From CAJOLV01 sp045631885 (GTDB lineage Bacteria; Bacillota_I; Bacilli_A; RFN20; CAG-826), in the NCBI GenBank assembly GCA_045631885.1, contig JAZQVN010000036.1:1-50412 (forward strand): a stretch of DNA of 50,412 bases. Direction: 5' to 3'. The translations under genes were made by a program, and so were the position numbers. Shown in pieces: positions 15,885-24,594 of this stretch. The number at the start of each line of letters is the position of its first letter. The first letter of the stretch is position 1. Under the pieces are notes generated by a model. That model saw only the letters and a program-made list of their open reading frames with translations, made no database searches and was not told the DNA's origin.

Positions 15885-18800
15885 ATGAAGAAAAAGCTAT
15901 GGACTCTTTTGCTTGCTCTTCCTTTAGTCATGGTCGCCTGTGGTGGCGGCGGAGAAGGTGATGGCGGCGGTACCGAGCCTGGTGGCGGCGGTGGCGGCAC
16001 TGAACCTGGTGGTGGCGGAGGTGGTGGAGACACCGACCCAGAAGATCCAACAGATCTTGATCCTGATACGACCAAGAATTATATGGATTTATTAAAACAG
16101 TCATCAAAAGGTAATCACCTTTATTATCACTATTTAAGATATAAAGGCACAGCAGAAGACTATAACAAATGGGATGTTTGGGCTTGGCCATATCGTCCAA
16201 AAGAAGGACAAGGTCATAGATTTGACTGGGTTGGTAGAACTAGCGCAGCCGATATGATGTCCGCATCTGGCGATGCCACAATCGATGATCTCGGTTATGT
16301 TACTATCGACATCGACTTAAAAGCTCAATATGATGGCGGTTGGTCCGCTGCATCCAAAAAGATGGGTGGCACACCAGTCTCATTTGATGGAGCAACTCAA
16401 GTTGGTTTACAAATTGTCTATTCTGATTCACGTGTTTCTTCTTCTGGTTTCTGGAAGAATGACGGCAGTAACTTATACGTGGAATTAGATAATTACAAAT
16501 TAACAAATGCTGATAGTTCAACTTCCTATCACATCTTCGTTTATGAAGATAACGTTCAAAAACCAGCTGCTCAACCAGTCGTTGGTAGAGGTAGTATTGA
16601 AAGCCCATTTGATAAAGATGATGGCACAAATGTTACCTATGGTAAAGATTCTTATAAGACCGCTAACTGGACCGATAAAGCAATTCAAAAATCCAGTGAC
16701 GAATTCTTAAAGAAAGCCGGCGTTGGCTATCAAATCATGGTCTCATCATTCGCTGATAGTGATGGCGACGGATTTGGTGATATCTATGGTATTGAACAAA
16801 AATTAGATTATTTAGATAACTTAGGAGTCAAGGTTTTATGGTTAACACCAGTTCAAAAATCTGATTCCTATCATGGTTATGATATTTCCGACTACTTAAA
16901 AGTCGATGAAAAATTCGGTAGTAAAGAATCTCCAGCCGCGAAAGCCGCTGGTGGTGTCACCGAAGATACTGCTAAAGCAGATTACAAAGCTTTAATTGAT
17001 GCAGCCCACGAAAAAGGTATGTACGTTGTTATGGACTTAGTCCTCAACCACACCAGTACCACAAATAACTGGTTCATCAATTCTGCTCAATTAGACGCCG
17101 CAATGCGTGGTTATTATCAATGGGGTAATAACAAAACACAAAGCGAAATCATCAAAGAAGCGAATTACTGGTATCCATATGGCGACCATGTCTATTCATA
17201 CTATGCGAAGTTCGGTTCTTCTATGCCAGAACTCAACTATGCATATGCCAACACCAGAGTGGCTGTTGAAACAATGGCGAAGAACTGGTGCGAATTCGGT
17301 GTTGATGGCTTCCGTATGGACGCTGTTAAACACATCTTCTTACAAGATGAAATTGATCAAGATAATAACGATACATACATTTCCGATACAGGAAGTGGTA
17401 TCAACTATTCATCTAACTTAACCAAGAACTTAAACTTCTGGAGAGAATTAAATTACGAAGTAAAACAAGCCTATCCAAACGCCTTCTTCGTTGGTGAAAA
17501 CTTCGATGGACACGCTTATCACGTTGCTCCATTCTATGAAGGTTTCGATTCCTTGTTCGATTTCTATTCATACTTCAATTTAACTTCTCACGCTTCTTAC
17601 TTCTATCACAATGGACAATTAGTCCAAGACCCAGATGACAAAGATGCGACAAGCGCTTATAGTGGCGCTCACGCTGCAAGCTTTGCTGGCCAATGGAATT
17701 CTTCTGGCACACCATATTCCGCTAACTCTGATACCGATTTATTCGGTAACAAGACCAAATCCATTAAATATGGTAGTGGTTGGAACTTAGCGGGTACATT
17801 TGATACTTATAACAAATACCGTACAGGTGGTAACTCTGCCAATACAACAAATGGTTACTCCATGATTAACGGTGCATTCACATCCAACCACGATATCGCT
17901 AGAACAATTAACCGTATTGCTGGTACATTATCTAACCAAAACGGTTTAACTCAACAAGGCGATGTCACTAGTTCAAACTATGATGATTTACTCAAATACA
18001 CATCATTAGTCCAAATCACTGAATTAATGCTCCCAGGCTTAACTTGGATTTATTACGGTGATGAATTAGGTATGACAGGTAACTTCCCAGCTGGTCAAAA
18101 CGCTAAGAGTGGTTATGCTGATTTAGCATATCGTCAACCAATGAAATGGAAACAAGGTGGTGCAATCGGTGATGGTTCCATGACCACAGGTTATGGCATC
18201 TCTGGTGCTTCCGCTAAAGTTGAATGGGATTCAGTTAACGCTTCAACTAAAGTTGCAGACGCTGCTGCTCAAACAGCTTCTCAAACTTCTCACTATAGTA
18301 TCTTATCCAAATTTGCTAAAGCAAAGAACGCTGATCAAGCCTTAATTAATGGTATTTATGCTCCATATTACAATGACATTCCTGATGGAAGTGATGCTCA
18401 AAAATCCGTCTTCTCATTCACAAGAACATTAGGTTCAAGTTCATATCGTGTTGTTGTCAATATGGGTAATAACGCAGTCAGCTTAAGTTCTGGTGGTGAA
18501 CTTATTGCTTCCTTTGGAACCGCTAGCGCGTCCAGCGTTGGTGGCTTATCCGCAGCCTTAATCAAACTCAATGGTCAAGGTGGTGGAGGCGGTGGTGAAA
18601 CCAGCTCCTACGGCTTAAAGATTAATGGCGAACCAGTTATCGCTGAAAAATTCGGTGATCCAGATACTCAAGGCAGAATCCAATACAAGATTACTGCTCA
18701 AGAATTCAAAGCTGGTGATACATTCGCCTTATATGACAGTGGCTCAGGTGCAACATGGGTTATCGATATTGACTCCTATTCATTCGGTGCCAATGGCGAT

Positions 18801-18929
18801 GCTGCTAAAGTTGCTGAATACGTCACTAAAGGCGCAAGTAGTTACACAGTTGTTAAAGACTTCACCGCTGATGTTTACATCAAACTTAAGATGAATGATG
18901 ACCAAATCTACTTTGGTTTAGTCTCATAA
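15885..18929 (+). CDS. Surface lipoprotein alpha-glucanase (CBM41-like domain plus GH13 amylase/pullulanase)
   Basis: Predicted cell-surface enzyme that cleaves alpha-1,4 and/or alpha-1,6 links of starch or glycogen. The signal peptide ends in lipobox VMVAC (C19), followed by a Gly-rich linker (residues 20-47). Residues ~70-215 contain HYLRYKGTAEDYNKWDVWAW, the aromatic pattern of CBM41/pullulanase-associated glucan-binding domains. The GH13 barrel shows VMDLVLNHTS, GFRMDAVKH (nucleophile D479), FVGENF (acid/base E538) and TSNHD (D670). A second Gly linker precedes a ~100-residue C-terminal beta domain that may bind glucan. AAGGAGGGAATAAT gives a strong Shine-Dalgarno. It is a single-gene unit closed by a UUCG-loop terminator. 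Pullulanase versus alpha-amylase specificity is unresolved. Confidence 0.9.
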   Translation: MKKKLWTLLLALPLVMVACGGGGEGDGGGTEPGGGGGGTEPGGGGGGGDTDPEDPTDLDPDTTKNYMDLLKQSSKGNHLYYHYLRYKGTAEDYNKWDVWAWPYRPKEGQGHRFDWVGRTSAADMMSASGDATIDDLGYVTIDIDLKAQYDGGWSAASKKMGGTPVSFDGATQVGLQIVYSDSRVSSSGFWKNDGSNLYVELDNYKLTNADSSTSYHIFVYEDNVQKPAAQPVVGRGSIESPFDKDDGTNVTYGKDSYKTANWTDKAIQKSSDEFLKKAGVGYQIMVSSFADSDGDGFGDIYGIEQKLDYLDNLGVKVLWLTPVQKSDSYHGYDISDYLKVDEKFGSKESPAAKAAGGVTEDTAKADYKALIDAAHEKGMYVVMDLVLNHTSTTNNWFINSAQLDAAMRGYYQWGNNKTQSEIIKEANYWYPYGDHVYSYYAKFGSSMPELNYAYANTRVAVETMAKNWCEFGVDGFRMDAVKHIFLQDEIDQDNNDTYISDTGSGINYSSNLTKNLNFWRELNYEVKQAYPNAFFVGENFDGHAYHVAPFYEGFDSLFDFYSYFNLTSHASYFYHNGQLVQDPDDKDATSAYSGAHAASFAGQWNSSGTPYSANSDTDLFGNKTKSIKYGSGWNLAGTFDTYNKYRTGGNSANTTNGYSMINGAFTSNHDIARTINRIAGTLSNQNGLTQQGDVTSSNYDDLLKYTSLVQITELMLPGLTWIYYGDELGMTGNFPAGQNAKSGYADLAYRQPMKWKQGGAIGDGSMTTGYGISGASAKVEWDSVNASTKVADAAAQTASQTSHYSILSKFAKAKNADQALINGIYAPYYNDIPDGSDAQKSVFSFTRTLGSSSYRVVVNMGNNAVSLSSGGELIASFGTASASSVGGLSAALIKLNGQGGGGGGETSSYGLKINGEPVIAEKFGDPDTQGRIQYKITAQEFKAGDTFALYDSGSGATWVIDIDSYSFGANGDAAKVAEYVTKGASSYTVVKDFTADVYIKLKMNDDQIYFGLVS

Positions 18930-18951
18930 GAGATAATTAACTCATCAATCT

Positions 18952-18980
18952 AAGCGGGTTCTTCGGAATCCGCTTTTTTG
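18952..18980 (+). terminator. Rho-independent terminator with UUCG loop after the amylase gene
   Basis: AAGCGGGTTC (18952-18961), TTCG loop, GAATCCGCTT (18966-18975), then TTTTG. One G-T wobble. Confidence 0.9.
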
Positions 18981-19109
18981 TTGATGATTTTGTATTGATT
19001 GTACCTGCACATTTTACATATTTAATCAAAAAGATATGGCCTGTTATTCATAAATAATTATGAAAATGAACCTATATTTGATAGAATTATTGTGTATGGG
19101 GTTTAGTTT

Positions 19110-22100
19110 ATGAAAAATAACAAAATGAAAATATTGAAAGCTATTCCGGTTATCTTACTAACCTTAGGTCTTTCAGCGTGTAATGTAACCATCAATTCCG
19201 ATGGGAACACCATAATTATTCCAGTCGATGTAGATGTAGATCCTAACCAAGGAAATGGTTCTAGCGATGGTAATAGTGGTAACCAAGGTGGAAACGCTGG
19301 CGAAGGTGAAGGCCAATCCGGAGAAGGAGAAGGCCAAGGTTCCGGTTCACAAGAAGGTGGATCAGGAGAAGGCCAAGGCTCTGGCTCACAAAGTGGTGAT
19401 TCCGGTGAAGGTCAAGGCTCTGAAGGACAATCTGGAGAAGGCCAAGGTTCAGGAAGTGGCGAAGGTCAAGGCTCCGGTGATTCCGGTACTGGCTCTGGAA
19501 GCGGTGAAGGCCAAGGCTCAGGTTCACAAAGTGGTGATTCCGGAGAAGGCCAAGGCTCCGGCTCACAAAGTGGTGAATCCGGAGAGGGTCAAGGCTCTGG
19601 TTCACAAAGTGGTGATTCCGGTGAAGGTCAAGGTTCCTCTTCCGGTGAAGGACAATCCGGTGAAGGTCAACAAGGCCAAGGCAGTGAACCAGAAGGTGGA
19701 GATAATGAACCGCAAATTAGTGAAAACCATGGTTTAGTCGAAAGTGATCCACTTACTGGCGAAGAAGCAGTTGCTTTAATGGAAGAAACTGGCGATAGTA
19801 AAATCGTCGGTGGAGATACTGTTTACTATGTAAAAGGCATCTTTGATGATGGCACTATATACAATTCAAACTATAAACAATGGAGTGGTGGCTTTGTTGG
19901 CTCCGCTTTCGAAGTTGTTAGCGCAGTTAACACATCTTCCTATTCTCCAGAAACCAAAAACGGTGAATTAGATGGATTTGAAGTAATTGTTTCTGGTTAT
20001 TTGGAATTATATAAGGGCAAATATCAAATGGGTTATTTACCAGCTAATGTTTCCCCAACTAATAAGAAATTCAATCCTTCGATTATTGATATTAAAGTTC
20101 AAGAAGATGAACCAGTTCTTCCTGGTGATGGCGATGATACTGGCGATGATGAACCAACCACAACCATCGAAGTTAGTAGTGTTACATTAAATAAATCATC
20201 CTCTTCATTAGAAGTTGGACAAAGTGAAACTTTGAAAGCCACTGTTTCACCAAATAATGCGACAAATAAAACAGTTTCGTGGTCAACAAGTAATAGTGAA
20301 GTAGCTAGTGTTACTCAATTAGGCGTTGTCAAAGCCTTAAAAGCAGGAAACGCTACTATTACCGCTAAAGCGGGAAATAAAACTGCAACATGTACATTTA
20401 CAGTTACGGCAGCAGTTACTCCAGTGACAAGCGTTGAAACATATGAATTAGTCGACGATGTGAATGATTTAACTGAAGGCGACAAGATTGTCATCGTTAG
20501 CGAAAGCAAATATAAAGTAGCTGGTAATTTATCCAACACAGTCCTTTCCCCGGTTGACGTATCGTTTAATAGTCATAAAATCGAAAAATTACCAGATGAT
20601 GCAATGGAATTTACTTTAGGTAAAAATAATTCTTATTGGACATTAACAAATGAAGACGGCAAACTCCTTGGTGCGACAGCCGTTAAGAAATTAGCCCTTG
20701 ATAACGGTTCAACAGAATGGTCCATCTCCATCTCTAGCGATGGTGCGGTTATTGAAAACTCTGATGATTCTTACGGAACCATTTTATATAACTCTTCAAG
20801 CCCAAGATTTACAACATATACATCTAGCACATCAACCTCGATGTTATTACCACAAATCTATAAAGGTGGAAGTAGTGAACCAGTTTATCCAACTGCTATC
20901 TCTATTACTGGTAATAACGAAGTCTCCGTTGGTAAAACCACTCAATTAAAAGCTTCATTTACTCCAAGTAATACCAACCAAAAAACAGTAACTTGGACAT
21001 CAAGTGATACAAGTGTTGCTACTATTAGTAGCAGTGGCTTAGTCAAAGGTCTTAAAGTCGGTGATACAGTAATTACTGCGACAGGAAAAGACGCTAATGG
21101 TTTAGATGTTAAAGGAACATTAAATATCTCCGTTAGAGAAGTTGTTAAAGCTAAATATACAATCATGGTCTACATTTGTGGTTCTAACTTAGAAAGCGAT
21201 AGCGGTTTAGCCACAAAGAATATTAACGAAATGCTTTCAGTTGATTATCCAAGTGATGTCAATGTCATCATGCAAACTGGTGGTGCGACTAAATGGAAGA
21301 CAAGTGGTATTTCCGCGAAGAATATCGGTAGATTCCATATTGAAAATGGATCCTTAGTGTCTGATGCTCAATTAAGCCAAGCCAATATGGGTTCCTCTGA
21401 TACATTCAAATCATTCATCGAATGGGGCACAAGTGAATATCCAGCCGAAAAGACTGGTGTCATCATGTGGAACCATGGTGGTGCAATGGATGGATGTTGC
21501 TTCGATGATAACTATAGCGATGGTGATCCATTAACCAACGCTGAAATGAAGACAGCTTTACAAGCTGCATTAGGTAGTAATAACAAATTAGAATGGATTG
21601 GTTATGACTGCTGCTTAATGGCGGTTCAAGATATCGCTGAATTCAATAGCCATTACTTCAATTACATGGTCTCTTCTCAAGAAGCAGAACCAGGTGAAGG
21701 TTGGGATTATGATGCTTGGTTAAAGAAAATTGCCCAAAATAGTTCCATTACTTCTGAAGAATTATTACCACAAATTTGTGATTCTTATGTCACAAAATGT
21801 GCGAACTGCTATGCATCTTATGGCGCAGGTAACTATAACGATGCGACATTGTCAGTCTTAGATTTAACTAAGATGGAAACTTATCGCACCGCTTGGGAAG
21901 CGATGGCAAGCGACTTAAGTAGCAAGTTTAATAGCAAATCAAATTGGACCACATTTACTAGTAGTGTATTAAATGAAGGCCAAAGATTTGGCTATTATAA
22001 CGCAACTTATGGTTATGCTTATGACATCTATGATGTCGATGACTTCTTAAATAAAGTTATTAGTACATCAGCGTATTCCGCCGCTAAAAACAATGCTCAA

Positions 22101-22325
22101 TTAGCCTTAGATGCCTTTGAAGATTTAGTTATTTATAACAAATTCGGTAAAGATAGATTAATTAGCGATACCGAATACACACAAACTAACGATAATGCGG
22201 CCTGTGGTTTATGCTTCGTTGCTGCGACAAGTGGAATTAACTCCAAGAGCATGTATTCAACGTCTCAAACTAATTTCGCTAATTGGCAACAAATCGTTTA
22301 TAACTACGGTAGTTGGTATAACTAA
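19110..22325 (+). CDS. Surface lipoprotein with clostripain-family (C11) cysteine protease domain
   Basis: A 1071-residue lipoprotein with signal peptide and lipobox GLSAC (C24). Residues ~60-195 are a Gly/Ser/Glu/Gln repeat spacer. Next is an OB-fold-like domain (~205-335) related to those in the 36122 nuclease, then a Big2-type Ig domain (~350-430), a ~150-residue beta domain and a second Big2 domain (~592-675). The C-terminal third is a clan CD protease like clostripain: IMWNHGG gives the catalytic His (H789) and YDCCLMA the nucleophile (C835). C11 enzymes usually cut after Arg or Lys. TATGGGGTTTAG gives a modest Shine-Dalgarno. Terminators isolate it from its neighbours. A role in host or dietary protein digestion, or in surface-protein processing, is inference. 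Confidence 0.88.
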   Translation: MKNNKMKILKAIPVILLTLGLSACNVTINSDGNTIIIPVDVDVDPNQGNGSSDGNSGNQGGNAGEGEGQSGEGEGQGSGSQEGGSGEGQGSGSQSGDSGEGQGSEGQSGEGQGSGSGEGQGSGDSGTGSGSGEGQGSGSQSGDSGEGQGSGSQSGESGEGQGSGSQSGDSGEGQGSSSGEGQSGEGQQGQGSEPEGGDNEPQISENHGLVESDPLTGEEAVALMEETGDSKIVGGDTVYYVKGIFDDGTIYNSNYKQWSGGFVGSAFEVVSAVNTSSYSPETKNGELDGFEVIVSGYLELYKGKYQMGYLPANVSPTNKKFNPSIIDIKVQEDEPVLPGDGDDTGDDEPTTTIEVSSVTLNKSSSSLEVGQSETLKATVSPNNATNKTVSWSTSNSEVASVTQLGVVKALKAGNATITAKAGNKTATCTFTVTAAVTPVTSVETYELVDDVNDLTEGDKIVIVSESKYKVAGNLSNTVLSPVDVSFNSHKIEKLPDDAMEFTLGKNNSYWTLTNEDGKLLGATAVKKLALDNGSTEWSISISSDGAVIENSDDSYGTILYNSSSPRFTTYTSSTSTSMLLPQIYKGGSSEPVYPTAISITGNNEVSVGKTTQLKASFTPSNTNQKTVTWTSSDTSVATISSSGLVKGLKVGDTVITATGKDANGLDVKGTLNISVREVVKAKYTIMVYICGSNLESDSGLATKNINEMLSVDYPSDVNVIMQTGGATKWKTSGISAKNIGRFHIENGSLVSDAQLSQANMGSSDTFKSFIEWGTSEYPAEKTGVIMWNHGGAMDGCCFDDNYSDGDPLTNAEMKTALQAALGSNNKLEWIGYDCCLMAVQDIAEFNSHYFNYMVSSQEAEPGEGWDYDAWLKKIAQNSSITSEELLPQICDSYVTKCANCYASYGAGNYNDATLSVLDLTKMETYRTAWEAMASDLSSKFNSKSNWTTFTSSVLNEGQRFGYYNATYGYAYDIYDVDDFLNKVISTSAYSAAKNNAQLALDAFEDLVIYNKFGKDRLISDTEYTQTNDNAACGLCFVAATSGINSKSMYSTSQTNFANWQQIVYNYGSWYN
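19288..19692 (+). repeat. In-frame tandem repeat tract in the C11 protease gene
   Basis: Degenerate 9-39 bp units encode variants of SGEGQGSGSQSGD. Nearly identical copies containing GGCTCACAAAGTGGTGATTC recur at about 19380, 19525, 19560 and 19600. The tract forms a flexible hydrophilic stalk between the lipid anchor and the folded domains and is prone to length change by slippage. It is coding and is not a CRISPR array. Confidence 0.85.
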
Positions 22326-22349
22326 ATAAAAATCAACATATGATATATG

Positions 22350-22375
22350 AGCCAGGATTCGTCCTGGCTTTATCT
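22350..22375 (+). terminator. Rho-independent terminator with UUCG loop after the C11 protease gene
   Basis: AGCCAGGA (22350-22357), TTCG loop, TCCTGGCT (22362-22369), then TTATCTTATTT. It is built like the terminator after the amylase gene. Confidence 0.9.
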
Positions 22376-22426
22376 TATTTATCGTTTCATTTGATTTATA
22401 TTTTATAAATATGGCAAAATACATTC

Positions 22427-23122
22427 ATGAATAAATTAAATAACATCTACTTATTTGTGAATGACTGCTATGGATACGTAGTTGGGGATATTGAAACAGA
22501 TATCGCCCAGTCATTTGTTAAATATATTGACAATAATCTCGATAAAGGAAATGAATACTTTTCTTATTTAAAACAAGCGAAAAAGGATTTAAAAGAAGAT
22601 TTATCTTTCTTCTTTGATAGCGATCCTGCGGCGAATAATGAAGAAGAAATTATCTCTGCTTATCCTGGCTATTTAGCGATTAGTTATTATCGTATCGCTC
22701 ATCCTTTATATTTACTTGGCTACAAAGTAGAAAGTAGATATATCAGTGAGACCGCGCATAAGATTACCGGTATTGATATCCATCCAGGGGCCACTCTTGG
22801 AGTGCCGTTATTCATTGACCACGGTACAGGTATTGTTATTGGTGAAACCGCAGTAGTGGGAAAACGAGTAAAAATCTATCAAGGTGTTACTTTAGGAGCC
22901 TTATCTTTATCTCGTGGACATACCTTAAAAGGGACAAAAAGACACCCAACCGTGGGTAATGATGTAACGATTTATTCAGGAGTTTCTGTTTTAGGAGATA
23001 TCAAGATTGGTAACGATGTCACATTAGGTAGTAATGTGTTCATTACTGAAGATATTCCAAATAATATGACAGTGACTATTTCTAAGCCAACACTAGTGTA
23101 TAAATCAAAAAAGAATAAATAG
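22427..23122 (+). CDS. cysE: Serine O-acetyltransferase
   Basis: Acetylates L-serine with acetyl-CoA to O-acetylserine, the first step of cysteine synthesis. The 231-residue protein has an N-terminal helical region (1-~115) and a C-terminal left-handed beta-helix of hexapeptide repeats. Key pieces are TGIDIHPGATLG, FIDHGTGIVIGETAVVG (catalytic His and Asp region), IYQGVTLGALS and KRHPTVGNDV. No cysK lies next to it. The start has no obvious Shine-Dalgarno (CAAAATACATTC precedes the ATG), but the N-terminus fits the family. Serine dehydratase at 46884 competes for the same substrate. Confidence 0.93.
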   Translation: MNKLNNIYLFVNDCYGYVVGDIETDIAQSFVKYIDNNLDKGNEYFSYLKQAKKDLKEDLSFFFDSDPAANNEEEIISAYPGYLAISYYRIAHPLYLLGYKVESRYISETAHKITGIDIHPGATLGVPLFIDHGTGIVIGETAVVGKRVKIYQGVTLGALSLSRGHTLKGTKRHPTVGNDVTIYSGVSVLGDIKIGNDVTLGSNVFITEDIPNNMTVTISKPTLVYKSKKNK

Positions 23123-23133
23123 TGTAATTTCTC

Positions 23134-23163
23134 TTGATTATAAAAGCAACTTTGTTGTATATT
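23134..23163 (+). promoter_or_regulatory. Promoter of the tRNA-Ala/tRNA-Met unit
   Basis: TTGATT (23134-23139), 18-base spacer, TATATT (23158-23163). A small hairpin GCGCT/AGCGC (23171-23175 and 23181-23185) lies in the 5' leader just ahead of tRNA-Ala. Confidence 0.6.
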
Positions 23164-23189
23164 ATTTAACGCGCTTATTGAGCGCTTAT

Positions 23190-23265
23190 GGGTCTATAGC
23201 TCAGTTGGGAGAGCACCTGATTTGCATTCAGGGGGTCGAGAGTTCGAGTCTCTTTAGATCCACCA
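23190..23265 (+). tRNA. tRNA-Ala (anticodon TGC)
   Basis: A 76-nt cloverleaf. The acceptor GGGTCTA pairs with TAGATCC, the D-arm is GCTCAGTTGGGAGAGC, the anticodon arm is CCTGA-TTTGCAT-TCAGG with TGC, the T-arm is GAGAG-TTCGAGT-CTCTT, and CCA is encoded at 23263-23265. Confidence 0.97.
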
Positions 23266-23268
23266 TAT

Positions 23269-23345
23269 GGCTGAGTAGCTCAGTTGGCTAGAGCAGAGAG
23301 TTCATACCTCTAAGGTCGGCGGTTCAAATCCGTCCTCAGCTACCA
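23269..23345 (+). tRNA. tRNA-Met (anticodon CAT), probably elongator
   Basis: A 77-nt cloverleaf three bases after tRNA-Ala. The acceptor GGCTGAG pairs with CTCAGCT (1-72 is G-T), the anticodon loop is TTCATAC, and CCA is encoded. The paired 1-72 and the lack of three G-C pairs in the anticodon stem argue against the initiator. A lysidine-modified tRNA-Ile2 cannot be excluded from sequence alone. The 27-43 pair is G-A. Confidence 0.93.
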
Positions 23346-23355
23346 GATGATTATT

Positions 23356-23383
23356 ACAGTCCAGTTGGACTGTTTTCTTTTTC
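23356..23383 (+). terminator. Rho-independent terminator of the tRNA unit
   Basis: ACAGTCC (23356-23362), AGTT loop, GGACTGT (23367-23373), then TTTCTTTTTC. Confidence 0.88.
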
Positions 23384-23418
23384 GTGATAAACTAATGAAG
23401 ATTAATAGGGGGTTTATT

Positions 23419-24441
23419 ATGATTTATAAAATAGATGATTTTAGTAAAGTTGAACACTTATTTAATAATTGGCCATTTCCTAAATGGAATGAAGTGATGA
23501 ATCAAAAAGTAGAAATCTATGTCGATAATCCTGATTCACCAAAATCTGCGGTGGGCTTTTTAGGTAGATGGGCGTATTGCGTTGGTGAACCAAATAAAAA
23601 GTTAATCACGAGAAAACAAAAAGAATGGTTTGGCTTGTTCCCACAAAATGGAAAATGGGAAAGACTCATTAAAGAGTGCTATCCAGAAGGTATCGGTTGC
23701 ACACGTTACGCAATTCATCATGATGCGAATTTTGATAAAGCTCATCTTCGATCTTTGATTGATGCCTTACCAGAAGGATATGAAATAAAGAAAATCGATT
23801 CGAAGATATATGATTTATGTAAGAAAACCTCTGATGAGGATGTCGAAGAAATGAATAGCTGGTTTAAATCTAAAAAAGCCTTTCTTGAAATAGGACTTGG
23901 TTACGCTGTACTTAAAGATGGCAAAGTAGTGGGAGGAGCCTCAACCGCTTATCGTTTCCCAATGGGAATCGATATTGAAATTGATATCGATAAAAAACAT
24001 CGACGTAAAGGTTTAGCAAGCGCTGTCGCGGCCACACTCATTTTGGATTGTTTAGATAGAGGCTGGAAACCAACTTGGGACGCCGCGAATATGAAATCAG
24101 TTGGTTTAGCACAAAAACTTGGATACACATTCAGTCATTCATATCGTTGTTATTGGGTTAGTCCAATCTTTTTCAAGGAGATTAAAAATCCAGATAAGAG
24201 TAAATGGGAAAGCTATTGTGGTAAATACGAAACTAACTTCAAAGATTTCAAATTAAAAGAAGTCTGGATGAAAGATGGAAATCTATATGGCTTAGCCGAT
24301 AATGAAGTGAGAAGAAATTTCAAATTTAAATTTATTCCAATTGGCGAAAATATTTTTGGTAGAAGAGATGGAAATGCAGTAGTCACCTTTGGTGATGGCT
24401 TCTATATCATCGATAAAATCACCTGTAAAAAGATAAATTAA
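23419..24441 (+). CDS. GNAT-family N-acetyltransferase with a C-terminal beta domain
   Basis: A 340-residue protein. Residues ~115-235 form the GNAT fold: IEIDIDKKHRRKGLASAVAA contains the acetyl-CoA-binding RxxGxA loop, and AANMKSVGLAQKLGYTF is the typical last helix/strand. It resembles the larger GNAT group that has an extra N-terminal half. Residues ~250-340 (KWESYCGKYETN, then MKDGNLYG and VVTFGDGFY) look like a small lipocalin/DUF3471-type beta-barrel. I chose the ATG at 23419 because AGGGGGTTTATT precedes it; an ORF extension to 23347 would run into the tRNA terminator. The substrate is unknown. Confidence 0.85.
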   Translation: MIYKIDDFSKVEHLFNNWPFPKWNEVMNQKVEIYVDNPDSPKSAVGFLGRWAYCVGEPNKKLITRKQKEWFGLFPQNGKWERLIKECYPEGIGCTRYAIHHDANFDKAHLRSLIDALPEGYEIKKIDSKIYDLCKKTSDEDVEEMNSWFKSKKAFLEIGLGYAVLKDGKVVGGASTAYRFPMGIDIEIDIDKKHRRKGLASAVAATLILDCLDRGWKPTWDAANMKSVGLAQKLGYTFSHSYRCYWVSPIFFKEIKNPDKSKWESYCGKYETNFKDFKLKEVWMKDGNLYGLADNEVRRNFKFKFIPIGENIFGRRDGNAVVTFGDGFYIIDKITCKKIN

Positions 24442-24488
24442 AAATATTTTAAATAGTGTGGCATATTTGTGACATATACTAGCGTATA

Positions 24489-24590
24489 CTATCTACGGCG
24501 ATGGAAGAAGATAGCGTATTAATCCAAGCTAAAGGATAGAGAGTTAGTCCTCCATCTAAGAAAAAATCCCTTCATTAAGAAGGGATAATT
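24489..24590 (+). ncRNA. Possible small RNA or structured leader without a gene
   Basis: Between the GNAT stop (24441) and the convergent GGDEF gene there is a structured non-coding stretch. GATGGA (24500-24505) pairs with TCCATC (24551-24556), enclosing ATCC/GGAT (24522-24525 and 24534-24537). An alternative stem CTATCT/AGATAG (24489-24494 and 24509-24514) would compete with the first. TATACT-like hexamers lie just upstream, and a strong terminator follows at once. No plus-strand gene follows, so it would be an independent transcript. No known family was recognised. Confidence 0.35.
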
Positions 24591-24594
24591 TTTT
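24561..24594. terminator. Bidirectional terminator between GNAT/sRNA and the GGDEF gene
   Basis: ATCCCTTC (24566-24573), ATTAA loop, GAAGGGAT (24579-24586). It has a T run on the plus strand (AATTTTTTATTT) and TTTTTTC on the minus strand, and it ends next to the GGDEF stop codon. Confidence 0.88.

Noticed and set aside
15797..16200. Pro-rich and Arg/His-rich minus-strand ORFs across the amylase N-terminus
   Set aside because: They are the antisense of the Gly-rich linker (GGC/GGT repeats), have no ribosome-binding site and lie inside a clearly coding plus-strand gene.
19255..19737. Alternative-frame ORFs and a CRISPR-like look in the repeat tract
   Set aside because: The repeats are in frame with the lipoprotein, vary in length and have no constant spacer pattern; the other frames are shadows.
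22326..22426. Regulatory leader (T-box or SAM-type) for cysE
   Set aside because: The gap holds the previous gene's terminator and about 50 AT-rich bases only.
23269..23345. Initiator tRNA-fMet
   Set aside because: Position 1-72 is paired (G-T), and the anticodon stem lacks the three G-C pairs of initiators.
24497..24560. Fluoride or c-di-GMP riboswitch
   Set aside because: GGCGATGG resembles the start of the fluoride aptamer and a GGDEF gene is near, but the conserved remaining aptamer parts are missing and the element is on the strand opposite to the GGDEF gene.
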